64,000 nt of DNA from Streptomyces sp. PTY087I2 (GTDB taxonomy: Bacteria > Actinomycetota > Actinomycetes > Streptomycetales > Streptomycetaceae), in the NCBI RefSeq assembly GCF_001687325.1, contig NZ_LZRD01000029.1, positions 1-64,000 of the forward strand. The letters run 5' to 3'. Of the stretch, positions 27,473-35,345 are shown piece after piece. Positions within the stretch are counted from its first letter, which is position 1, and every line of letters starts with the position of its first letter. A program made the position numbers and the translations under genes. The notes beneath the pieces were generated by a model that saw nothing but the letters and a program-made list of their open reading frames with translations, ran no database searches and was not told where the DNA came from.

Positions 27473-27562
27473 CCGAACGCCTCCGGTGCAGGGGGACCCC
27501 GGTGACAATGCGCTCGAAATGGGGTCGACCGCGCGTTCCCGTCGGCCTTCTTCGGACGGGTT

Positions 27563-28396
27563 TCAGCCTTTTCCGCCGTCGGAGGGGCCGGTGGGCTGGC
27601 ACCGGGGGCACCAGAAGAGGTTGCGGGAGACCAGGTCCGCGGTGCGGATCTCCGTACCGCAGATGTGGCAGGGCAGGTTGGCGCGCCGGTAGACGTAGAC
27701 CTCGCCGCCGTGGTCGTCCTTGCGGGGCGGGCGGCCCATGGCCTCGGGGAGGTGTTCGGGGCGGACGGTGTCGATGCGGTTGTGGCGTACGCCTTCGCGC
27801 ATCAGCTCCACCAGGTCCGCCCAGACCGTGTCCCACTCGGCGCGGGTGAGGTCACGGCCCGCGTGGTACGGGTCGATGCCGTGGCGGAAGAGGACCTCGG
27901 CGCGGTAGACGTTGCCGACGCCCGCGATGACCTTCTGGTCCATCAGCAGGGCGGCGATGGTGGTCCGGCTGCGGGAGATCCGCTGCCAGGCGCGCTCCCC
28001 GTCCTCGTCGCCGCGCAGCGGGTCCGGGCCCAGGCGCTCGTGTATCGCGCGCTTCTCGGGCTCGGTGATCAGGGCGCAGGTGGTGGGGCCGCGCAGATCC
28101 GCGTAGTGGTCCGCGTCGGCCAGGCGGAGGCGGACCGTGTCGGTGGGCGGCGGCGCCGGGGCCGTACCGAAGCCGAGCTTGCCGAAGAGGCCGAGGTGGA
28201 TGTGGACCCAGCCGGTGTCGCCGAAGCCGAGGAAGAGGTGTTTGCCGTGGGCGTCGGTGGCGGTGAGGGTGTGCCCGTCGAGCAGGGCGGCGCTGTCGGA
28301 GAACTTCCCCTGCGGACTGCTCACCCGGACCGGTGCGCCCACGAACCGTTCGGCGTGGTCGTCGGCGAGGCGGCGGATGGTGTGGCCCTCGGGCAC
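27563..28396 (-). CDS. nei: Fpg/Nei family DNA glycosylase (Nei-type)
   Basis: The product has 277 residues. After removal of the initiator, the N-terminal Pro2 and Glu3 (PEGHTIRRLADDH) form the catalytic end; PEGHT rather than PELPE points to the Nei branch. Lys52 (HGKHLFLGF) is the conserved beta-clamp Lys, and the helix-two-turn-helix and zinc finger C243-x2-C246...C263-x2-C266 follow. It excises oxidised bases and nicks the abasic site. The start GTG has CAGGAG upstream. It is 100 bases downstream of rpiB, separated by a hairpin. Confidence 0.93.
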   Translation of the reverse strand: MPEGHTIRRLADDHAERFVGAPVRVSSPQGKFSDSAALLDGHTLTATDAHGKHLFLGFGDTGWVHIHLGLFGKLGFGTAPAPPPTDTVRLRLADADHYADLRGPTTCALITEPEKRAIHERLGPDPLRGDEDGERAWQRISRSRTTIAALLMDQKVIAGVGNVYRAEVLFRHGIDPYHAGRDLTRAEWDTVWADLVELMREGVRHNRIDTVRPEHLPEAMGRPPRKDDHGGEVYVYRRANLPCHICGTEIRTADLVSRNLFWCPRCQPTGPSDGGKG

Positions 28397-28448
28397 GGCG
28401 GGGCTCCTGCGATAGGCGACAGCGGGTGGCGGTGACGGTGACATGACC

Positions 28449-28477
28449 GTGCCGCCGGGTCCGGGACCCGGCGGCAC
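28449..28477 (-). terminator. rpiB terminator
   Basis: Perfect 12-bp arms (28449-28460 and 28466-28477) with a 5-nt loop, 20 bases past the rpiB stop and before the nei start. Confidence 0.78.
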
Positions 28478-28496
28478 ACAAGGAGTGGGAGCGGGG

Positions 28497-28985
<489 letters not shown>

Positions 28986-29040
28986 GGAGCGAAGTGTGGC
29001 ACGAACTCCGCGGGGCAGCCGTCAGCGGGGTCGAAAGGCC

Positions 29041-29055
29041 CGATTCGATGAATCG
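29041..29055. promoter_or_regulatory. Palindrome between rpiB and the permease gene
   Basis: CGATTC-GAT-GAATCG is a perfect 6-bp inverted repeat in the 262-bp divergent region, 56 bases upstream of rpiB and 193 bases upstream of the permease. It could be an operator for either gene; no regulator is adjacent. Confidence 0.35.
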
Positions 29056-29247
29056 TAGGCCGGAGCCCGGTTTTGTGTGGCGAACACCACTCGGACAACG
29101 ATCAGGCAAACGATCCGAAAGAGGGGGTTCCCCTTCCGCCTTGTATCGGGCTTGAATGCGTGGCCTTGTCTTCGCACACCCCACGGGCACCAACCCCACG
29201 GCGGAGCAGGGCGCACCCTCATGCTCGAAAAGGTAAGGAATCCCCCC

Positions 29248-30681
29248 ATGACGTCGCAGACGACGCTGGCGAAGCCGGGCCAGGAGCCCGGCGAGCCGGA
29301 CCGGCCGGACTCGTCGGACGGGCTTCAGGCAGGCCTGAAGAACCGCCACCTCTCGATGATCGCGATCGGTGGCGTGATCGGCGCCGGGCTCTTCGTCGGA
29401 TCGAGCGCGGGCATCGCGGCCGCGGGTCCGGCGATTCTGATCTCGTACGCGATGGTCGGCCTGATGGTCGTCCTCGTGATGCGGATGCTCGGTGAGATGG
29501 CGGCCGCCCGGCCGAGCTCCGGCTCCTTCTCCGCCTACGCCGACCAGGCGCTGGGCCGTTGGGCCGGCTTCTCCATCGGCTGGCTGTACTGGTTCTTCTG
29601 GGTCGTGGTGCTCGCCGTCGAGGCCACGGCGGGCGCGAAGATCCTGGAGAGCTGGATCCCGGGTGTGCCCCAGTGGGCCTGGGCGCTGATCGTGATGGTC
29701 GTGCTGACCGCCACCAACCTGGTGTCGGTGGGAAGTTACGGCGAGTTCGAGTTCTGGTTCGCCGGGATCAAGGTCGTGGCGATCGCCGCGTTCGTGGTCG
29801 TCGGCTTCCTCGCCGTCTTCGGGATGCTGCCCGGTTCGGACAACCCGGGGTCGGGTCTGGCCCATCTGACGGACAGCGGCGGGTTCTTCCCCGAGGGGCC
29901 GGGCGCGATCCTGACCGGTGTGCTGATGGTCGTGTTCTCGTTCATGGGCAGTGAGATCGTGACGCTGGCCGCCGGTGAGTCGGCGGACCCGCAGCGGGCG
30001 GTGTCGAAGGCCACCAACAGCGTGATCTGGCGTATCGCCGTCTTCTACCTCGGCTCGATCTTCGTCGTGCTGACGCTGCTGCCGTGGAACGACCCGTCGA
30101 TCCTGGAGAAAGGCAGCTATGTCGCCGCCCTCGACTCGATCGGGATCCCGCAGGCCGGCAACGTCATGGACTTCATCGTGCTGACGGCCGTGCTGTCCTG
30201 TCTCAACTCCGGCCTGTACACGGCCTCCCGGATGGCGTTCTCGCTCGGCGAGCGGGGCGACGCGCCGAAGTCCTTCGCCAAGGTCAACCGGCGCGGGGTG
30301 CCGCAGGCGGCGATCCTGTCCTCGGTGGTCTTCGGCTTCGTGGCGGTGTTCTTCAACTACCAGTGGCCGGACACGGTGTTCCAGTTCCTGCTGAACTCCT
30401 CCGGCGCGGTCGCGCTCTTCGTGTGGCTGGTCATCTGCTTCACCCAGCTGCGGATGCGCGGGATCATCCTGCGCGAGACCCCGGGCAAGCTGGTCGTACG
30501 GATGTGGCTCTTCCCGTACCTCACCTGGGCGACGATCGCGATGATCTCCTTCGTCCTGGTCTACATGCTGACCGACGACGCCGCCCGCGAGCAGGTCGTG
30601 CTGTCGCTGCTGGTAGCGGCTCTGGTGGTGGGCATCTCGCTGTTCCGGGAGATGCGGGACCGCAAGGCCGTCGCGAAGTAG
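29248..30681 (+). CDS. Amino-acid permease (APC superfamily, AAT/GABA-permease type)
   Basis: The product has 477 residues starting at ATG 29248, with AAGGAA seven bases upstream. It has about 12 membrane segments. The family signature LSMIAIGGVIGAGLFVGSS is in the first segment, and GEFEFWFAGIKV in the middle is typical of the AAT family (GabP, AnsP, ProY). It imports an amino acid or GABA with protons; the exact substrate cannot be read from sequence. A second member of the same family lies at 35346-36896 with near-identical motifs. Confidence 0.9.
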   Translation: MTSQTTLAKPGQEPGEPDRPDSSDGLQAGLKNRHLSMIAIGGVIGAGLFVGSSAGIAAAGPAILISYAMVGLMVVLVMRMLGEMAAARPSSGSFSAYADQALGRWAGFSIGWLYWFFWVVVLAVEATAGAKILESWIPGVPQWAWALIVMVVLTATNLVSVGSYGEFEFWFAGIKVVAIAAFVVVGFLAVFGMLPGSDNPGSGLAHLTDSGGFFPEGPGAILTGVLMVVFSFMGSEIVTLAAGESADPQRAVSKATNSVIWRIAVFYLGSIFVVLTLLPWNDPSILEKGSYVAALDSIGIPQAGNVMDFIVLTAVLSCLNSGLYTASRMAFSLGERGDAPKSFAKVNRRGVPQAAILSSVVFGFVAVFFNYQWPDTVFQFLLNSSGAVALFVWLVICFTQLRMRGIILRETPGKLVVRMWLFPYLTWATIAMISFVLVYMLTDDAAREQVVLSLLVAALVVGISLFREMRDRKAVAK

Positions 30682-30710
30682 CACCCGAGATCCGTACCCG
30701 CATGATCGAT

Positions 30711-30731
30711 ACCTGACGAAGGGTGTCAGGT
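30711..30731. promoter_or_regulatory. Operator-like inverted repeat upstream of the FAD oxidoreductase
   Basis: ACCTGAC, seven bases, GTCAGGT: perfect 7-bp arms 60-80 bases upstream of the ATG. It may be a repressor site or a short terminator of the permease (TTT follows). Confidence 0.4.
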
Positions 30732-30736
30732 TTCCC

Positions 30737-30788
30737 GGGGAGGCTCTTCTTCGTACCGCGCAGAACGCGAGCGAAGGAGAGCCTCCCC
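30737..30788 (+). promoter_or_regulatory. 17-bp hairpin masking the FAD oxidoreductase ribosome-binding site
   Basis: Arms 30737-30753 and 30772-30788 pair over 17 bases with one G-U pair. The loop holds a further CGCG/CGCG stem (30757-30760, 30766-30769). The ribosome-binding site GAAGGAG (30773-30779) is inside the right arm and the ATG is two bases beyond it. Either a permease terminator fused to the next gene's start or a translational control element. Confidence 0.6.
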
Positions 30789-30790
30789 TC

Positions 30791-32068
30791 ATGGTTTCCG
30801 CACCCGCCACTTTCCAGACCGGCTTCCCGATCCGGCCCGACCGGCTGATCGAGGCCCGTACCCCCGACGACGTACGGGAGGCCGTGGCGTACGCCGCCGG
30901 GCACGGGCTCCGGGTGATCGCGCACGCCACCGGGCACGGGCTGCCCGGGGCGGTCGAGGGCGGCGTCCTCGTGGTCACCAGCGGCCTGGACTCCGTCACC
31001 GTCGACCCGGTCGCCCGCACCGCCACGATCGGCGCGGGCGCGACCTGGGGCGCGGTGACCGCGGCGGCGGCCCCGCACGGTCTCGCCCCGCTCAACGGCT
31101 CGTCGCCCTCCGTGGGCGCGGTCTCGTACACGCTGGGCGGCGGACTGGGCATCCTGGCCCGGCGGTTCGGGTACGCCGCCGACCGTGTGCGGGCGCTGGA
31201 GGTGGTGACCGCCGACGGGGTCTCGCGCCGGGTCACGCCGGAGCGTGAGGCGGAGCTGTTCTGGGGGTTGCGCGGCGGTGGGCGGCGGCTGGGGGTGGTG
31301 ACCTCGCTGGAGATCGGTCTGGTGGCGGTGGAGCGGCTGTACGGGGGTGCGATCGCCTTCGACGGGGAACGGGCGGCCGGGGTGATGGCCCGCTACCTGG
31401 AGTGGACCCGGACCGTGCCGGACACCCTGACGTCGTCCCTGTGCGCGCTCCCCTACCCGGACCTGCCGCAGGTGCCGGAGGAGATGCGTGGGCGGTACGT
31501 GGTCTCGGTGCGGGTGGCGTTCACGGGGGACGCGGCCGAGGGCGAGCGGCTGGTGGCCCCGCTGCGGGCGATCGGGCCGGCCCTGGCGGACTCGCTGCGG
31601 GAGATGCCGTACGCGCAGAGCCCGACGATCCACAACGACCCGCCGTTCCCGCACGCGTACTACGGGGAGGGGCTGATGCTCCAGGAGCTGGACGCGGGGC
31701 GGGCCGCGCGGGTGCTGGAGCTGACCGGGCCGGGGGCGCCGATGATGAACGTGGTGCAGCTCAATCACCTGGGCGGGGCGTTGGCCGGGCGGCCGGAGCC
31801 GGCGAGCGCGGTGCCCTACCGGGACGCGGGCTTCCTGCTGCGGCTGCTGTCGCCGCTGGACGGTACGGACGTGCCCTCGGTGCGCGCGCTGTACGGGGAG
31901 GTGTCCGGGGTGCTGGGGCCGCGTGTGCTCGGGCGGTCGCTGAACTTCTGCTTCGGCGGCGGGGACCGTACGGCCGGTTTCCATGAGCCGGAAACGGCGA
32001 AGAGGCTCGCCGGTCTGGTCTCCCAGTACGATCCGGCGGGCCTCTTCGGGGGGCCTTACGAGGGCTGA
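30791..32068 (+). CDS. FAD-binding oxidoreductase (PCMH/BBE type)
   Basis: The product has 425 residues. It has the PCMH-type FAD domain: ATGHGLPG with His49 at the usual covalent-flavin position, GAGATWGAV, GSSPSVGAVSYTLGGGLG, and the C-terminal berberine-bridge-like segment ending in YDPAGLF. The Cys used for a second flavin bond in bicovalent members is absent from the GGGLGILARRFG region. Such enzymes oxidise alcohols, sugars or alkaloid-type substrates; the substrate is unknown. It converges with bioY with only seven bases between stop codons. Confidence 0.87.
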   Translation: MVSAPATFQTGFPIRPDRLIEARTPDDVREAVAYAAGHGLRVIAHATGHGLPGAVEGGVLVVTSGLDSVTVDPVARTATIGAGATWGAVTAAAAPHGLAPLNGSSPSVGAVSYTLGGGLGILARRFGYAADRVRALEVVTADGVSRRVTPEREAELFWGLRGGGRRLGVVTSLEIGLVAVERLYGGAIAFDGERAAGVMARYLEWTRTVPDTLTSSLCALPYPDLPQVPEEMRGRYVVSVRVAFTGDAAEGERLVAPLRAIGPALADSLREMPYAQSPTIHNDPPFPHAYYGEGLMLQELDAGRAARVLELTGPGAPMMNVVQLNHLGGALAGRPEPASAVPYRDAGFLLRLLSPLDGTDVPSVRALYGEVSGVLGPRVLGRSLNFCFGGGDRTAGFHEPETAKRLAGLVSQYDPAGLFGGPYEG

Positions 32069-32081
32069 GCAGGGGTCAGCC
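32063..32081. terminator. Small dyad formed by two convergent stop codons
   Basis: GGCTGA (32063-32068) and TCAGCC (32076-32081) are complementary and include the stop codons of the FAD oxidoreductase and bioY. At 6 bp it is a weak terminator at best. Confidence 0.35.
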
Positions 32082-32669
32082 GCGGTGGCCCAGCAACTTC
32101 CAGGTGGTCGGCAGGACGCCCATGGCCAGCGCCGCCTTGAGGGCGTCACCGATCAGGAACGGGGTGAGGCCGGCCGCGACGGCGGCGCTCATCGACATCC
32201 CGGTGGACAGCGCCAGGTAGGGCACGCCGATGGCGTAGATGATCGCGGATCCGAGGACCATCGTGCCGGCGGTCCGCAGCATCGAGCGGTCGCCGCCGCG
32301 GCGGGCCAGGGCGCCGACGACGGTGGCGGCCAGGAGCATGCCGAAGACATAGCCGAGGGACGGCATGCTCCAGCCCGAGCTGGCCTCCGCGAACCACGGC
32401 ATTCCGGCCATGCCGACGAGGGCGTACAGCGCGAGGGAGAGGAAGCCGCGGCGGGCGCCCAGCGCGGTGCCGATGAGGAGCGCGGCGAAGGTCTGGCCGG
32501 TGACCGGGACCGGGGAGCCGGGCACCGGGACGGCTATCTGGGCCGCGATGCCGGTCAGGGCCGCGCCGCCGAGGACGAGGGCCGCGTCCACGGCGTAGCG
32601 GTGCCGGGCTGCGGGCAGCAGGTCGGCGAGGACCGCTCCGGAGCGGACGGGGGCGGCAGCAGTGCTCAT
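32076..32669 (-). CDS. bioY: Biotin transporter substrate-binding subunit BioY
   Basis: The product has 197 residues with six membrane segments. BioY features include the VPVTGQTFAALLIG segment, GARRGFLSLALYALVG and GYVFGMLLAA. It binds biotin as the S-component of an ECF transporter; bioM/bioN partners are not adjacent, so it probably works alone or with a shared ECF module. The ATG at 32669 lies in a GC-rich leader. A PHO-box-like or dyad element is 86 bases upstream. Confidence 0.92.
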   Translation of the reverse strand: MSTAAAPVRSGAVLADLLPAARHRYAVDAALVLGGAALTGIAAQIAVPVPGSPVPVTGQTFAALLIGTALGARRGFLSLALYALVGMAGMPWFAEASSGWSMPSLGYVFGMLLAATVVGALARRGGDRSMLRTAGTMVLGSAIIYAIGVPYLALSTGMSMSAAVAAGLTPFLIGDALKAALAMGVLPTTWKLLGHRG

Positions 32670-32754
32670 CGGGACTCCGCGGGTGAGGGCAGGTGGGCCG
32701 GGGTGGCCCCCGGCGGTCGGGGTGGGGTCGGGCTCCCGCCGACGTTAGTCCACG

Positions 32755-32776
32755 GGTCAACGCCCGTTCACCATCA
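32755..32776. promoter_or_regulatory. PHO-box-like direct repeat between bioY and the kinase gene
   Basis: Two 11-base units, GGTCAACGCCC and GTTCACCATCA, match the PhoP direct-repeat consensus GTTCACC-N4 in 5 of 7 and 7 of 7 core positions. A weaker third unit follows. The same stretch also forms an imperfect dyad (GTCAAC-GCCC-GTTCAC). It is 369 bases upstream of the kinase-PstS gene and 86 upstream of bioY. The rest of this 475-bp gap contains only a short dyad (GTGAC-ACGC-GTCAC, 32848-32861). Confidence 0.35.
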
Positions 32777-33144
32777 GCCGCCCACAAAGCGGTGGTTGAT
32801 GGGTTGGTGGGATTCACACAAAGCCTGCGGCGCAATCGCGTTCCTCCGTGACACGCGTCACTGAGGTGAGGCCGTTGTCGGCGCGTTTCGGCGGGGCGGG
32901 CCCGAGGAGGCAGGGCTGTAGCTTCCCCATAAACAATCAGCTTCCGTCGGTATCGATCGATCAGGTTCCCCGGCGGCTCCGCGCACGGCTCGGGAGCGAA
33001 GGCCGTCCGCCCGGCGGAGTCCGGCGGCGGTCACCGATACCCTGTCCCGGGCTGCCTGGCCGGACAGCTCACGTGCGTGCGCGCCGACGGGGACCGCCGG
33101 GGGGCGGCGCGCAGTACGGGCGGAGCACAGGGGGGACGACGAAC

Positions 33145-35232
33145 ATGACGTTGCTTGGCGAGGACCCGCGCTCTCTGGGCTCCTACACTCTGGAGAGCAG
33201 GCTCGGAGCCGGCGGGATGGGTGTGGTGTACCTCGCCCGGACGCTGTCGGGCCGGAAGGTCGCCGTGAAGGTGATCAGACCCGAGCTGGCACAGGACCCG
33301 GGGTTCCGGGACCGCTTCCGCCGGGAGGTCGCGGCCGCGCGCCGGGTCAGCGGGGCGTTCACGGCTCCCGTGGTGGACGCCGATCCCGAGAGCGACACCC
33401 CGTGGCTGGCGACCTTGTACGTGCCCGGTCCGTCGCTGGCCGAACGGGTCCTCTCCCAAGGGCCGCTCACCGTGCCCGAGGTACGGCGGCTGGCGGCCGG
33501 GCTCGCCGAGGCGCTGCGGGACATCCACCGTGCCGGCCTGGTGCACCGGGACCTGAAGCCCGGCAATGTGCTGCTGGCCCAGGACGGCCCGCGCGTCATC
33601 GACTTCGGCATCTCCCGGGCCGCCGACGCCACCCAGCTCACGCACGCCGGGACGGTGGTGGGCACGCCTCCGTTCATGGCGCCCGAGCAGTTCCGGAGCG
33701 CGGACGTCGGACCGGCGGCCGACGTCTTCTCTCTCGGTTCGGTGCTGGTGTACGCGGCCACCGGGCACGGTCCCTTCGACGGGGACACCTCTCATGCGAT
33801 CGGGTTCCGCGTCGTCTACGAACAGGCGGATCTGGCGGGCCTCTCCGAGGAGTTGTGCCGCCTGGTCGTTCCCTGCCTGGCGAAGGATCCCGCGCTGCGA
33901 CCGACCGTCGAGCAACTGCTCGACGGGCTCACGCAGGCGGACCGGGAGGCCGGTGGGCATCCGGCCCCCACGCTCGCGTTCACCCGGCCCGCCCCGAAAC
34001 CGGCCACCGCGCCCGCCCTTCCCTACGGCCCGCCGAGCAGCGCCCCGAACGGCGTCCGGTCGGCGCCCGCTCCCGCGGGCCGCCGTGTGAAGCGGGTATG
34101 GCTCGCCGCGGCCGCAGCCTGTGCGGTGCTGGCGGCAGCCGTTCCGCTTGTCGTCAAGGGGCTCCCGGGCGGTGACAGCGACAAGGCCGGCCCGAGCACC
34201 AGCCCGTCGGCGTCTGCCACCCATGCCCGGCCCACCGTGGATCCCTCGTGCGGCGCCGCGGGAAGTCTGCTGCGCGGAGCCGGGTCCAGCATGCAGCAGC
34301 GGGCCATGAGCAGTTGGACCGCCGGCTACACCCGCGACTGCTCGGGCGCCCAGGTCTCCTACGAGGGGAGCGGCGCCGGAGTCGGCTTCCTCGACTTCCA
34401 GACCGAGAAGAGCGACTTCGCGCTCCTCGACGACGTCATGACCCCGGCACAGGCGAAGTGGGCCGGGCGGCGATGTGGCCCGGGCGGCGCCCTCCAGATC
34501 CCCGTGACCACCCTGCCGATCGCGGTCGTGGTCAACCTGCGGGGCGTCGACGAGGTGACCGTCGACGCACGCACCTTGTCCATGATCTTCCAGGGCTCCG
34601 TCACCCGGTGGAACGACCCCATGCTCGCAGCCCTCAACCGGGGCAGGACACTGCCCGACCGGAAGATCAACACCATTCACCAACTGGGCACTTCCACCAC
34701 GACGCTCGCCTTCACCCACTATCTGTCCGAGGCCGCGCCCGACATCTGGAAGTACCGGCCCTCGGGAGGCATGCCCGAGCAGACCGGCCAAGGCGCGCCG
34801 GGCCCGCAGGAGGTCGCCGAACTGGTGGCGAAGACCGAGGGATCGATCTCCTACGTGGCGATGCAGTACATGAAGTCGATGGAGCTGACGCCCGCCTACC
34901 TGGACACGGGCGGCAGCCGGCCGGTCGGCCCGACGCCGGAATCGGTGACCGCGGGAGCCGCCACGGCACAGCGCGTGACCTCCAGCGGCACCGACATGGC
35001 GATGGACATCGATCACGCCATGCGCGGCAAGGACGCGTACCCGATCGTCCGGTTCGGGTACGCCGTCCTGTGCGGTAAGGGCGACGCGGCCGGCAAGGCG
35101 GCCGGCGCGCGCGGTTTCTTCACCCACATCGTGAGCGAGGACGGCCAGCGGTCGGCCGCCGAGCTGGGCTACGGGCGGCTTCCGGACGAGCTGATCGGTC
35201 AGGTACGGGACGTGCTGCGCGCCGCGGGCTGA
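33145..35232 (+). CDS. Ser/Thr protein kinase with an extracellular PstS-like phosphate-binding domain
   Basis: The product has 695 residues from ATG 33145 (MTLLGEDPRSLG); an in-frame extension upstream is not protein-like. Residues about 12-262 form a kinase domain: glycine loop GAGGMG, Lys42 (VAVKVI), catalytic HRDLKPGN (134-141), DFG (153-155), APE (179-181). A Pro/Ala linker and one membrane segment (about 318-337) follow, so residues about 340-695 are extracellular. These resemble PstS-type phosphate-binding proteins: GAGSSMQQRAM near 378, YEGSGAGVGFLDF, a segment like the SDFALLDD region, and TTLPIAVVVN. A kinase that senses external phosphate is the simplest inference; ligand binding is untested. 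Confidence 0.9.
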   Translation: MTLLGEDPRSLGSYTLESRLGAGGMGVVYLARTLSGRKVAVKVIRPELAQDPGFRDRFRREVAAARRVSGAFTAPVVDADPESDTPWLATLYVPGPSLAERVLSQGPLTVPEVRRLAAGLAEALRDIHRAGLVHRDLKPGNVLLAQDGPRVIDFGISRAADATQLTHAGTVVGTPPFMAPEQFRSADVGPAADVFSLGSVLVYAATGHGPFDGDTSHAIGFRVVYEQADLAGLSEELCRLVVPCLAKDPALRPTVEQLLDGLTQADREAGGHPAPTLAFTRPAPKPATAPALPYGPPSSAPNGVRSAPAPAGRRVKRVWLAAAAACAVLAAAVPLVVKGLPGGDSDKAGPSTSPSASATHARPTVDPSCGAAGSLLRGAGSSMQQRAMSSWTAGYTRDCSGAQVSYEGSGAGVGFLDFQTEKSDFALLDDVMTPAQAKWAGRRCGPGGALQIPVTTLPIAVVVNLRGVDEVTVDARTLSMIFQGSVTRWNDPMLAALNRGRTLPDRKINTIHQLGTSTTTLAFTHYLSEAAPDIWKYRPSGGMPEQTGQGAPGPQEVAELVAKTEGSISYVAMQYMKSMELTPAYLDTGGSRPVGPTPESVTAGAATAQRVTSSGTDMAMDIDHAMRGKDAYPIVRFGYAVLCGKGDAAGKAAGARGFFTHIVSEDGQRSAAELGYGRLPDELIGQVRDVLRAAG

Positions 35233-35345
35233 GACCGGTGCCGGGAGCCGCCCCGCGTCGGGCGCATGCCCCCGGTAGGCGCGTGTGCACCTTGTGTGAG
35301 TCCGGTGACCGTATAGCGGACAGTTATTCCGTGTGAGCGGTACGG

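Noticed and set aside
32755..32776. Biotin-regulator (BioQ-type) operator for bioY
   Set aside because: The half-sites GTCAAC and GTTCAC are four bases apart and one base off; the PHO-type reading fits the spacing better, though neither is proven.
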